Origin: Lumbricus rubellus
Lineage: Eukaryota; Annelida; Clitellata; Crassiclitellata; Lumbricidae
Length of the DNA stretch: 64,000 nucleotides
NCBI GenBank assembly: GCA_945859605.1
Contig: OX243814.1
Coordinates: 42,206,231 to 42,270,230 of the forward strand
Direction: 5' to 3'
Shown here one piece after another: positions 1-10,171 of this stretch. A program made the position numbers and the translations under genes. The notes below the pieces were generated by a model. That model was not told the DNA's origin, made no database searches, and saw only the letters and a list, made by a program, of their open reading frames with translations. Each line of letters opens with the position of its first letter. Positions within the stretch are counted from its first letter, which is position 1.

Positions 1-256
1 GTCGAAAAGAGCTAACCATCCCACGCTTCCCACCTGTATCCTTGAAGCGCTGGATTGGTTGACCAAAGGGTGTAGTCTTGGGTCGATCCCCAACACGATT
101 TGCTAAAAGCAGTCGATGGTTGAACCAAGTTTGCTCGCATCAACCCATCCCACATCAGTACTGACAGTAGCCGACTCCACCGTCAAAACATACTTAAAAC
201 ACGATTCAGATAGGCAATATTTAACTCCATCAATACTAACAATTAGATCAACTGGA

Positions 257-430
257 TTAAATTGTAGCACTGTGGCTCTCAATGTAATTAGTCAAAACAG
301 CTTTTAAACGAGAAATAAACATGGCAAAAGTTTCCCATTCTGGTTTTGGCAAATTATTAAATGAATCTCTGTACATTGCTGGCGAAAATTTATATTCTTT
401 CAGACTCAATAACTGAATGCCTCTGGCACG
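257..430 (-). pseudogene. retroelement gag/SCAN-like fragment
   Basis: Reading the minus strand, about 55 residues end with a segment containing YKFSPAMYRDSF, LPKPEWETF and SRLKAVLTNYIES before a stop. This pattern (aromatic-x-x-SP-x-x-YR, then a W/T-F helix and a RLK-x-x-L helix) resembles the SCAN-like capsid segment of gag proteins from invertebrate LTR retroelements. There is no zinc knuckle, protease or RT next to it, so it is at best a remnant. I recognise the style of the segment, not a specific family. Confidence 0.4.
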
Positions 431-730
431 ACACATTGTTTGTGAATTAGCAGTTAAAGGAAGATGGAAAGATGACGAGACATAAAGTTGACTTTGTGGG
501 CGCGCTCTAGAATATACATGTAGGCATTGACAATTATAGTATCGCCGCAGTATGAAGATTGAGGAGCGTCCAAAAGGTATTAACCCCGTCACCACGTATC
601 ATTAGGCGCATTGCCTTTCTTATCTATTAATTAATCCCAGCTGTTGCCCATTATCCACCCATTAATTAGTGACCCCAGCATGCATTTACACACGACGGGT
701 TGATTGACAGGCGATACGATAATGGTTTAA

Positions 731-1574
731 TTAACCCTTATAGGGTAACCGGGGGGTAAAAAATAACCCCCAGCCTACTTTTTTTCGTATACTTTTTTTG
801 AATAAAAGAAAATAGACTTTTGCTTTTGTGACTTTTCCTAAATATGTTTTTTCTTCACAATGTCGTTTTCAGCTGTGCCAAATTGCGCTGCCACCTAGCG
901 GCAGACTAGTGTGAAAAGTAAGGTTTCATATTCCAGTACTGGATAAATCATTTATACACTATGTAGATGTAAGCATAGTAGTTGATAGAACTGAATTGTT
1001 GGAGATATGTGGTTCTTGCATTTTTGCATATGAATTGGCCATTCTTTGCTGTATGATTTCTATTTCAGGTTGCATTATATTAGTGTAGATTACTTACTTT
1101 TGCATAAAGCTATCGAAAGAAATAGGTGATTACAACGCCACAAAAGGCGCCGTGGACTCATTCGACCAGGAAACAAAGGGATAAAACACTTGCAGTTACA
1201 GGACCAGAAGATGGCCTCTTTTATTTCTTGGTTGATGCAGCAGCGCTCAACGCATATATCATAATTATAGAAGTTGCAGAATCCAACATGGCGAGATCAT
1301 GCACATTAGTAGGCCTACGTTTGGACAAGCGCTGTGTGTTCCTGCTGGGAGTTGGTCATGAGCTAATCAGACCGCTTATAATCACGAGTCATCATTTTAA
1401 TTGAAGATTTGTTACTCATTACGTTCAACAATGTCCTTGTCTATCATATAAATTCAACAGGACCCAAATTGGTTAAACATTTCCCTAGATTTGACGAAAA
1501 TAAATTGGGGGTATTTTTTTACCCCCCGGTTACCAACAACTGTAACCGAAAAGGGGTTACCCTATAAGGGTTAA
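731..1574. mobile_element. piggyBac-like non-autonomous element, copy 1
   Basis: The element is bounded by TTAA on both sides (731-734 and 1571-1574) and both ends share the inverted 20-mer TTAACCCTTATAGGGTAACC. TTAA target duplication and CCC...GGG termini are piggyBac hallmarks. A second repeat, GGTAACCGGGGGGTAAAA, sits almost against the left terminus but about 30 bp further in on the right, an asymmetry like that of piggyBac ends. The interior holds one short open frame (1126-1404) shared with copy 2 at 35570-36419; it does not look like a DDD transposase, so the element is probably mobilised in trans. Confidence 0.85.
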
Positions 1575-2097
1575 GGGGCAGATAATGGCTGATACCTGGT
1601 TTTATTATGCGATAAGAATGCCAATTATGGGCGACAGCTGGGGGTTACTTAATATAATTATAAGGAAGTCATTAGGTCTAAAGATCCGTGGTGTGCGAGG
1701 TAAATGAATTTTGGACACCTCCTATTGACTTGGCCTATGAAAATTGATGAGGCATGACCGAGATCGGCCTAAAACCGCATTTTCTATACTGTTTATTACT
1801 GTTGTGAAGTTCGAAGACAAACGTTGTCGACAATGGATGATTGAACAAGCCTGAATTGTTGATCCACTTGGTAGTCTTGGTTATGTCTACTAGGCACATT
1901 GTATGTCTGTAGGTCTATGCAATAAAATTGTAAATTGAAGACGTTAGTAGCGAATCTCCAACTCGAGAGCATTGGCCTACTCTAAATCAGAATACTGCAT
2001 CAGCATGATATATATAAATATATAGGCTAAAATTGATGGTTGTGGTTAGGCTATGGTTATAGTTATGGTTATGGTTATAAACTATAATAATAACAAC
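1575..2097. other. no gene seen; short GGTTAT-type array
   Basis: Only AT-rich sequence is visible. A degenerate GGTTAT/GGTTAG array lies at about 2038-2080, just before the duplicated lectin promoter block. It looks telomere-like at a glance but is not TTAGGG. Confidence 0.4.
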
Positions 2098-2114
2098 ATC
2101 GTCAATGCTTAGCA

Positions 2115-2120
2115 TATAAG
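2115..2120 (+). promoter_or_regulatory. candidate TATA-like box, lectin gene A
   Basis: TATAAG followed by AGTCAC lies 189 bp upstream of the start codon. The matching TATAAG in unit B is 179 bp upstream of its start, inside a conserved block of about 200 bp. Conservation between the paralogues, not position alone, is the support. Confidence 0.4.
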
Positions 2121-2303
2121 AGTCACCAAGAGTAGGCTGAGTTCGTTGTAAGGTTGCTCGTCGAACAAGCAACTATAAGCTTAGACCTACATCGCGTTGT
2201 TCGCTACTGCCATCTATATATAGATAACCGTATTCGGGTGACTACCCTCCTTACAACTAGTTCTTTGTGAACCGTTTCTCTACTTCTTCCATCACGCTTC
2301 AAG

Positions 2304-2312
2304 ATGTGTGAG
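2304..2312 (+). CDS. gene A exon 1 (9-nt coding part, Met-Cys-Glu)
   Basis: ATGTGTGAG is followed at once by the donor GTACGT. The same arrangement, ATGGGTGAG then GTACGT, occurs in unit B, and the upstream AAG and 5'UTR sequence are conserved, which fixes this ATG as the start. It ends in phase 0. Confidence 0.7.
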
Positions 2313-3250
2313 GTACGTAGCCCTACCTGCGTCAGTGCGTCACCTTGATAGGAATTAGGAAACTATCACAGTATCGCGCACATACATTAATCTGCCCAGA
2401 TATTGTAAACTAAAAACCGGGACACTTCAATCACAAAATAAATTTGCGATGTTGTCAATAATTAATATAATATAACTTGCACAAATATCTATTTTAGGCT
2501 TATTATATTGGTATAAGATTTATGCTAAGTGGAAGGTTTTTTCAAATAATGCTTTTAAATTTAAAATTAGATTCTAAATTTATGAAATCAGTTACTCAAG
2601 TTTGGCACCAGAATGTAAGCTTTTTAAAACATGTTTGACTGCTAACATTCTATCAAAACAAATCTTGCTTTTAAATTTAAATTTAGGCCTAATTTTGTGT
2701 TGCCAGTGGTGCTAAAACATTTATAATAATAACCTCAGTTTTTGTTCTGGCACAAGTAGGCTAAAATTTGGCTCGAACATTTTTCAATGTGAAATATTGA
2801 TTGCGGCATAATATTATGGTGTGGTATGCATAGGCCTAAGTACCTCTGCAGTAGCTACATTAGACTCTTTTTAAGGCCTACATGTAGCCTATATGGTTGT
2901 TTAACTGTAAAATATGTCGCTATTCGTAAATGATGAATAACGTTCTTTTGTACTAAGAGGGACCTTGTGCTTCTTAGTGGCGATGTGGTCATTGATGTCT
3001 GACCTCCCCCGTGAGCAACCGAAATAGTTGACTTAGGCCTACAGATAATGGAGAATGAAGTAGGCCTACTACCATCAGTCGCACTTCTGGACAAGAATGA
3101 AAACTCGGCCTTCAGATCGTCGCAAAAAGAACATTTTCGTTTTTCATTTTATAATTTTTTTAGTAATTTAGTTGAGGCTGGGCAGCATGACACGAGACAG
3201 ACCCAGATAGAGAGTGGCGTCGGCACCTACGGGCTGTCAGCCCAAGGATT

Positions 3251-3347
<97 letters not shown>

Positions 3348-5493
3348 GTATCAAATTTTAGAATTTAGATTTTAAATTAAAAATTATTATTTATGAAAAT
3401 ATGTTTTATCAGAATATTATCACTACGACAATAAAATTATGATGTTTAGAACCGGAAGAGGTATTATGCATGGTAATAAATTAAAAATGAATTCACTCGC
3501 CAAATGCCAGTAGTAGCCTAAATCAAGGAGGTGTTGATAAAGTAAGTAAGTATATTCTTTATTTGATCACATGACACAGGCACATGAAATACATCATATA
3601 ATTATAAAATCGGAAATTCAGGTCAGTTTTAAAAACCGAGACATATTTAGAGTTTGGCCTACCTTTCCCGGCAGCCTGGACAGCTAGCAGAAAACCCTTA
3701 GGCCTACTGTCCCGGAACAACCGCTGTAAAACTAAATTAGGTGATGGACTAATTATTAAGTTGGGCATGTAGCCTTATCATAGACAGAAAAGCACACTGA
3801 GCAGTTTCCTTTTTGATTTTTTTAGTTAAATTAGTTAGGCGTTATTCTATTCACTGAATATAGCCTAAGTTATAATCCAGCTAATAAAGTATTGAGCAAA
3901 TTAAATTCGAACAGACACGTCAACATGTATTGTACATGTACGTAGCCTAAACTGTAACAGTACTATATAGCAATTACTTCTTCCTTCACTTCCTTCTTGT
4001 CTCCTACATTGCACCCTGGACTCATTGAAGGCAATAGGAAATTCAGTAGAATTTTTTCAAAACACACATGTTCGGAAATTCTCCATTGAATTCCAAGGCG
4101 CTGACTTAATATGCAATGAACTTCCAATGAACACTTGAACAAAGGCTACTAGCTTCACTTATTTAAACGTCTCAATGTGCTACGTTTTCTGATAATGGCA
4201 TGAGGAATCACGCATGCATGTTATTGCTGTTTATTTATCCCTTTCCCTTTGATGAGGTTAATTTCTTCCTATCTTTTTCTGTTGTGTTTGCTACTGTACC
4301 TCACAATTATCATTTTGTTTCGTAGTTAAGTCAATCGGAAGCATCTAATGTTCCCTACTGCTATTAATTCAGGCCTACTAGTTACTGACCATCGTCGTGT
4401 TGCGATTCTCAATGGTATAGGCCTAATTAAGCCCATGCTCAGCGCTACTTGTCCATTTTTGCGCCTATTTCTTTCACAATGTTATTCTGAATATTATTTA
4501 TGAAGATTTGTTTACTGTTGATTGTGTTTATACTTAGCTAAGTATGATGTGTAATGAATAGATTCAATAAAATATCTATGTCTAATTGTCTTTGTTTCTA
4601 TGCCTAATTGTCTATGTTTCTATGCCTAGGCCTAAATGTCTATATTTCTATGCCAAATTGTCTTTGTTTCTATGTCTAATTGTCTATGTCTAATTGTCTA
4701 TGTTTCTATGTTGAAGTCTCACTATTATTTCATAAAGACCAAGGTGAACGGGCTAGTACTGAATGTGGAACGTGCATTCAAGTTGCCCGGCACGCAGGTC
4801 TCTTTATTGGAAAAAAACGGAACAGATGCCCAGAAATGGCGCTTCGACCCGGAAACAGGAACCATCCGTAGCAAGCTCAATGATTATTGCATGGACCTTG
4901 AAGGTAATACATTCAAGTCAGCTATAAAATAGCAAACATACTTTGCACCGTTGCTGTTGTCAAAATAGTGTATCAGGGGTAGTAGGATTTGCTGAAGCAG
5001 CAGTCGTGGTCGCAATCGTAGTCGTAGTAGTAAGCTTAGTAGCAATCGATATTATGATGATGGTTCTCTGCCCGAAGGCAGGCTCTATGGCTTGCGCCAC
5101 CTGGGGATGAGACGAGTGAGGTTGTTTCCCGTTGCCTTCCTCACAGACAAGGATGGGCAAGCAACTTACCCGAGGTCTCTCCGCAGCAGCTTGCGCCCCT
5201 GCGTCCAACACGTGCTAGCCCGAGATATCTAAATCTCTGAATGTCAACTTCCAGCCCGGGGCTTGAACCGCAGTCCGTTGTATCCAACAGACGAATGCCG
5301 CTCTCGCTTACCGGTTTAGCTAACTAGGCCAGTCGATATAATATATATAATTATATATATATATATATTCGTAGTAGTACTTGTAGCAGAATCAGCAGTA
5401 GTGGTAGTAGTTATTGTAGTAGTGGCAGTAGTAGTACTAGTAGCAGTAGCAGTAGTGGCAGTAGTAGTATTAGTAGTTGTAGTAGCAGTAGTG

Positions 5494-5554
<61 letters not shown>

Positions 5555-5571
5555 CAGTAGTTGTAGTAGTA

Positions 5572-5668
<97 letters not shown>

Positions 5669-8600
5669 CAGTAGTATTAGTGGCAGTAGTAGTATTAGTA
5701 GTTTATTCTCTGCCATCGACAAGATTCGCTCCAACAACCGCATGCTCAATATCAACTTTTTCAGCTCCTTAAAAGATTCCGCCACTTTCTCTAATTTTGA
5801 ACAAGCTTTTATTATTTTAAAACCAGGTCCTGTTGATATTGTAAGATTGTTGTATTCGGGCTTAACGACACTGTTTCATTTCGAAGATGATTAGTGTCGG
5901 AGGCAGAGTACAACCTCACACTCGACGTTTATATTGCGACCGAGCCACCCGCAGTAAAGATCCGAGAAATTAATCTCTGATAAACCGACCGACTGGGAAT
6001 CGACTCCGGGCCGCCGGCGTGGCGAGCGGACTACAAACCCACTCGGCCACTCAGGATCTCTGATATTATAAGAAAAGAAGGTGTTGATTCGTTGCGTAGG
6101 ACACGCTTTGTGTGTCCTTTTGGCGCGATTCTGTAAGGTTTGGGTCAATACGGTTTCACTGAAGAGGACCTCGACATTAATTAATACGGTCCTGAGTCAT
6201 CAGTTTCTATTCAATCTTATTTTGTCAGCTGACCGACTTGTTGTGAATCCGTACCAAGAGGGTAAGATCAACCAACAGTGGGAACGTAAAGACAAAGTGA
6301 TCGCCAACCGCGTCGAAACAAACATGGTTCTTGACATTCCGGGTAAGAAAACGAGAGACAACTAACAATAATCATATTATCGGCTAATTTGATTCTGTAG
6401 GAATCTCAATTTTAATTAAACTGTGCTGTAGGAGTACGTACAGTGTCATTCTTTAAGCCTTTAAGGTATGCAGAACATTCAAGTTTCATATTCGATGTGC
6501 TACAAATTGAGTATTTTGTAGTGTTTTCCGTGATATCAGTTAAAAGTGTCATTTTCTGCTATTAGATTAAATTGACTTTTGGAGTTGGATCAATTTTTTT
6601 TCTTTCAAACCGATAATTTCTTTATCTTATTTTAATCAGCAATGTAAGCCTAGTCATTAAGAAATATGGGTGGGGTTGCGCACTAATATTATAGTTTAAT
6701 ATTTTTTCGCAAACTTTTTGACAGCACCAAAGCAGCATTGTCCACTCCATTACCCAACTTTCTTATCCATAAATTTTATTGAAAAACTAAAGCAACATCA
6801 AATAACTGAATGTTAATCTTAACTCCATTGTATAACTTGTCTAGAATTTCAGTAACCTTGTATTATTAACTCAGTAACACGGTCTACGGAATTTTTTAAG
6901 CCCTCAAAATTGTCCACTCCGTTACGGTCAATTTTACTCAGCAATACAAGTTCACAAAACTTGGTGGAAATGTCTCAAACACGTATTGCTTGGAATATAT
7001 ACATGGATAAAAATGTATTTCTATCGCAATACAAAACAGAGTACGAAAATATATGTTAAGATAATTGTAAAACATTAAAGAATTTCAAGACACCCAAGAA
7101 ATGTCCACTCCGTTACCAAATCTGCTTCTCCATAAATTTTATTGAAAACCTAAGTCCTTATCAAATAACTGCATGGTAATCTGATCTTCAATGTACCACT
7201 TAGCTAATATTGTTTTAGTAAACTACTCAGTAACATGCAATACAGCACTCTTATATGCCAAAAAAATCGTCCACTCCGTTACTGCCAATTTTACTCAACA
7301 ATATATATTCATAAAACTCAATGGTCATGTTTTACACATGAATAGTTTTGAAAATTCACGAAGGAAAGTAATTCCATCTTAACAAACAAAAAAGTAGGAA
7401 CATATATGTGAATATATTTCTATTATCTACCGAAATTCAAATAAATGTCCACTCCGTTGCCTCTAAATGTCCACTCCATTACCATTTCCGAACGTATAAA
7501 TAGGCATCAAATGTAACGGAGTGGATAGGTAACGGTGTGGACAATTCAAAATAAAGCAACACACATTTTAGTATTGTTCATGTTTAGGACACCTTTTTTC
7601 TACATATCAATTTGGTTCGTTAAGGAGATGAAACCTGGTAATTGGTGCATACATAAGCATCTTTAATCTCGACTGATTCTAGGTAACGGAGTAGACACCT
7701 ATTAAACGTATCATTCGCAGGTAACACCTTTTAGAGCATATTATTGCGGTTTAACTTCGAAAAGTCATTATGTAAGGACTAGCATACATAAACAGAGACA
7801 TGACTAAATGGTTTGACTGATCTGCAGTGTGCCTAGTTTCTGATAATTATGCAGTAGCACACGGATTCATGTGCGGTAACGGAGTTGACAACATTTCATG
7901 TGACAGCTAAAATAATTTTTTCACCGGTAATAAGTATTGTTTTATTCAATGACAAACTTATTAAATGAAAGGCCTTTCAATTTTGTATAGGCTATGAGGA
8001 ACATTAAGGTTTAGGAAAACTATCATTTGTGGTCACAAATTTTTAATGATATTGTGGCGAAAGTGAGAAAGGGACAGTAACAAAGTGGACATTTTGGACA
8101 ATAAAATGCAACAGATAAAATAAAAGCTGAGGCATATTTAAAAAATCGCCGTGAAAACAATAATCTCCTCAATATTAAATATAGCCTATAGAAACATCTG
8201 CATGTAAAGTAATTTTTGGCGAATTTTATTTTTAAAATCGCTGGGACAATAAAAATGTCAAATTAATCTAATAGCAGAAAATGACACATAAATGTTTACG
8301 GAAACATTCAAACTTTGTTGGAGCTAACAAACGTTTATTTGGATTTATAAATAAATCAAGCTTCTTCTTGTAGGATATCGTAGAGACCATGAAATAATTA
8401 TTACTGACATTTATTTAGTGCCATCATCCAACCGAAAATTCTTGATTTGGTTTGTTGATGTTTAACGACACCGTGTATTACGTGTGTAATAGCAAATAGA
8501 TCAGTGTCGCCCTCCTCTATTATCCAGACATGGGACTGGCAGAGTGTAGCCTAACCAGTGGCGGAGCCATAATTTTATGCGTGAATTTATGATGCTTTGA

Positions 8601-9624
8601 CAAATAAACTAAAATTTAAAAATAATTAGAAGGATGAAATGCAGTCAATTATAGTTCAAACTTAATAAAGTCGCACATCGAAAGCCTAATTAGCACAGTA
8701 TTTAAGCAGTGTAAGCACTGATTAGAATTATAGTTGCTATACTTGTACATAAATGAATCTAAAATATAGATAGGTATGTAAGTATACTATTCTTTATTTG
8801 TCCAACTGCTTAACCGCACTTTGGTTTAGGGCAGTGGTTCCCAACCTTTTGTGACTGTAGGGCCACTTTTCCTAAGTAGGAGGACACGAGGGCCACTTTT
8901 TCGTAGTTGAAGGACATTATGGGGCCACAACGCTAAAATTTAATTAACTAACAGCATATAAAATTGTTATAATTGAATCAAAACAGAATTTTTTATGTTA
9001 TTTGCAGACGTCAAAATAGAATAATTTGTAGGCCTAATGGAAAATAATTATGTGCTATATCCTGTCCAAAATGTCAACTTTTCTCATATAATTTTGTGAA
9101 TTCTAATTGAGGGACGAGGGCCATATTTTGAGGCCTGGAGGGCCACTTTTGGCCCGCGGGCCACGGGTTGGGAACCACTGGTTTAGGGTATGTATGTATG
9201 TATGTGCACTTGTTATAGCGCCCCTTCAAGCTATCTCTACTCAGAGGCGCTCCCGATGCAGAGCGGACACTGCATCGGAGTTTCACGCCGAAGCGCTGAG
9301 CAATTGTAAGTGAAGGACTTGCCCAAGGTCCTTACGCGGGGAGGTGGATTCGAACCTCGGACCTTCCGGCTCCAAGGCAACGACGCCACCACTAGACCAC
9401 CGCGCCCCACGAGGGTAAATTAAGCATTGAAAAGCATTTTTGTTTGAAACTCTTCTTCATTAAGTTGCTAGTACTTGCTGCTACTACAGTACTGCATACA
9501 TGTAGGCGTATTAATTTGTCATTCATTGTTTTCAGACAAGGATCCAAAAGGAAGAGCGAGAGTGCATCCCTGGTCTGCACACTATGAACCGAATCAGTGC
9601 TGGACTTTCGAGCTGACTCAATAG
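2304..9624 (+). CDS. lectin gene A: single-domain beta-trefoil R-type (ricin-B-like) lectin, 4 exons
   Basis: Joining 2304-2312, 4717-4903, 6229-6342 and 9536-9624 gives 399 nt, 132 residues plus stop, all with GT/AG junctions in matching phases (0, 1, 1). The product is one beta-trefoil made of three lobes, each with a QxW core motif: QKW, QQW and QCW. Family knowledge: such domains bind galactose-type sugars through an Asp in the loop before QxW. In lobe alpha this Asp is Asn (VLNVE), whereas MDLE and VLDIP keep it in lobes beta and gamma, so one of three sites may be weakened. No signal peptide or membrane segment is visible, so the protein is cytosolic or secreted unconventionally. A paralogue is at 24819-29916. 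Expression and sugar specificity cannot be read from sequence. Confidence 0.78.
3250..3347. repeat. (GAT)n microsatellite in intron 1 of gene A
   Basis: About 32 uninterrupted GAT/ATG units. Open frames on both strands here are translations of the repeat only. Confidence 0.95.
3541..3790 (-). mobile_element. possible LINE 3' end
   Basis: On the minus strand the block ends with ATCAAATAAAGAATATA followed by an (ACTT)n-type tail, with GC-richer sequence before it. A polyadenylation-like signal abutting a short tandem tail is typical of non-LTR element 3' ends. No coding remnant could be assigned. Confidence 0.35.
4577..4712 (+). repeat. degenerate ~22-bp pyrimidine-rich minisatellite abutting exon 2
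   Basis: Repeated variants of TTGTCTATGTTTCTATGCCT run up to four bases before exon 2 of gene A. The exon's AAG acceptor has no conventional tract of its own, so this array supplies the pyrimidine-rich stretch. Paralogue B instead has an ordinary TTTCATCTTTCAG acceptor. Confidence 0.65.
4717..4903 (+). CDS. gene A exon 2 (lobe alpha, start of lobe beta)
   Basis: 187 nt, entered in phase 0 and left in phase 1 (GAA G|GTAATA). It encodes YYFIK, the loop NGLVLNVE, the QKW core motif and then NDYCMDLE, which opens lobe beta. The acceptor at 4717 is chosen because it matches the paralogue frame; it adds Ser-His before the Tyr-Tyr that starts the exon in gene B. The frame is open further upstream through the minisatellite, so an earlier acceptor cannot be excluded. 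Confidence 0.72.
5055..5332 (-). mobile_element. tRNA-derived SINE, family 3
   Basis: On the minus strand a tRNA-like head carries an A-box-like TAGCTAAACCGG (5311-5322) and a B-box GGTTCAAGCCC (5259-5269), spaced as in a tRNA promoter. About 200 bp of non-tRNA body follows. It lies in intron 2 of gene A, antisense to the gene. Confidence 0.6.
5340..5705. repeat. (AT)n followed by a long (GTA)n microsatellite
   Basis: A short AT run (5340-5370) leads into a GTA/GTG-rich trinucleotide array with few interruptions to about 5705. The long poly-Val and poly-Leu frames on the two strands are repeat translations, not genes. Confidence 0.95.
5850..6062 (-). mobile_element. tRNA-derived SINE, family 2, copy 1
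   Basis: Minus-strand reading gives GATCCTGAGTGGCCGAGTGG (A-box region), a decayed B-box GGAGTCGATTCC, a body, and the 3' end TGTCGTTAAGCCCGAA. A better preserved copy lies at 59008-59201. This copy carries a small insertion beside the B-box and is probably dead. It is in intron 2 of gene A. Confidence 0.7.
6229..6342 (+). CDS. gene A exon 3 (symmetrical phase 1-1 exon, one trefoil repeat)
   Basis: 114 nt (38 codons), acceptor TTTTGTCAG and donor GTAAGA, phase 1 at both sides. It carries NPYQEGKINQQWER (lobe beta core motif) and ETNMVLDIP, the loop that opens lobe gamma. Its length is identical to exon 3 of gene B. Confidence 0.78.
6546..8287. mobile_element. 1.74-kb foldback element with periodic GTCCACTCCGTTAC motifs
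   Basis: 31-bp terminal inverted repeats (6546-6576 and 8257-8287) match at 30 of 31 positions and begin GTGTCATTTTCTGC. Inside, a 14-bp motif near GTCCACTCCGTTAC occurs in forward orientation at 6740, 6912, 7103, 7269, 7447 and 7469, and inverted at 7513, 7529, 7683, 7876 and 8077. Motif spacing outside the centre is about 154-201 bp. Intron 3 of gene B lacks the insertion: the flanks ATCAGTTAAAA and ATAAATGTTTACGG correspond to adjacent sequence near 27760-27790. No transposase frame is visible and no clear target duplication could be read. Confidence 0.7.
8450..8530 (-). mobile_element. possible relic of SINE family 2 tail
   Basis: The minus strand contains GACACTGATC and GTGTCGTTAAAC, resembling the 3' portion of the SINE at 59008-59201. 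It is short and decayed. Confidence 0.3.
8832..9180. mobile_element. 349-bp hAT-type MITE
   Basis: The terminal repeats CAGTGGTTCCCAACC and GGTTGGGAACCACTG are flanked by a perfect 8-bp target duplication GTTTAGGG (8824-8831 and 9181-9188). Internal GGCCACTTTT repeats occur near both ends. Length, termini and 8-bp duplication place it with non-autonomous hAT elements. It lies in intron 3 of gene A. Confidence 0.9.
9189..9409 (-). mobile_element. tRNA-derived SINE, family 1, copy 1
   Basis: On the minus strand: GGGGCGCGG, A-box TGGTCTAGTGG (9389-9399), B-box GGTTCGAATCC (9346-9356), a body with AAGTCCTTCAC, the 3' segment GAGGGGCGCTATAACAAGTG and an (ATAC)n tail. It directly abuts the right target duplication of the hAT MITE. 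A second copy lies at 30503-30728. Confidence 0.8.
9536..9624 (+). CDS. gene A exon 4 (lobe gamma, stop TAG)
   Basis: The acceptor is TTGTTTTCAG. The exon reads from the split codon G|AC through DKDPKGRARV and HYEPNQCWTFEL to Thr-Gln-stop. It supplies the third QxW (QCW). It resembles gene B exon 4b in its first part (KDP, ARV, HY) and exon 4a in the NQCW core. Confidence 0.78.
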
Positions 9625-9997
9625 GTACCTGGTACCTGTGCTCCGATGTGCCATTCCGTCGTAGCCTATTAGTCTCGCGATCAGTGGTAGGCCTGCGAAG
9701 AATAATCACATTAATCATTGTATACACTGAACATTAAAAATATCCATGATTTAAGTTCGCTGATTGAACAATTAGGCTTACGCTTCATTTTACAAACAGA
9801 AAAAAGTTTCGTATAATATTTAGGCTACGTGGAATAATTATAATGACTGATTTTCATAGCAAGGTTACACAGATTAAATTTTTATTTTTATTGGTTGTCC
9901 ATATTAGCCTATAACAAACGTCTCAAAATCTCAGAATCTAAACACTGGATTATGTATTCGGAGTAAAATATTAGAATGTGCATTGTTTAATTTAAAT

Positions 9998-10003
9998 AAT
10001 AAA
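9998..10003 (+). terminator. candidate polyadenylation signal, gene A
   Basis: AATAAA lies 374 bp past the stop. The aligned position in unit B (30243-30248) also has AATAAA within a conserved stretch ending in AGCAAG/TTGCAAG. Confidence 0.35.
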
Positions 10004-10104
10004 AAATTTGCTTGCAAGGTGATTGAGTATGTTCCTTTGAAATTGTATGTTTTAATCACAATTGCACGGAATATTTAACTACAATAATTGGAGTAGATAG
10101 AGAA

Positions 10105-10111
10105 TTATTAC

Positions 10112-10148
<37 letters not shown>

Positions 10149-10150
10149 GT
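10105..10150. repeat. (TTA)n, 3' tail side of the LINE
   Basis: The TTA array immediately follows the 3' end of the antisense LINE fragment, as expected of a short tandem tail or of target-site AT repeat. Confidence 0.9.
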
Positions 10151-10171
10151 TCTAAATGATGATAAAAGTTA

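Noticed and set aside
1126..1404. Conserved protein shared by 1126-1404 and 35965-36318
   Set aside because: Both lie in copies of the same non-autonomous element, so similarity reflects recent transposition; the frames diverge and end differently, and no domain is visible.
2038..2080. Interstitial telomere repeat
   Set aside because: Unit is GGTTAT, short and degenerate, not TTAGGG.
5401..5785. Poly-Val and poly-Leu open frames on both strands
   Set aside because: Pure translations of the (GTA)n microsatellite.
9346..9399. tRNA gene on the minus strand
   Set aside because: Head of SINE family 1; same body and tail occur at 30503-30728.
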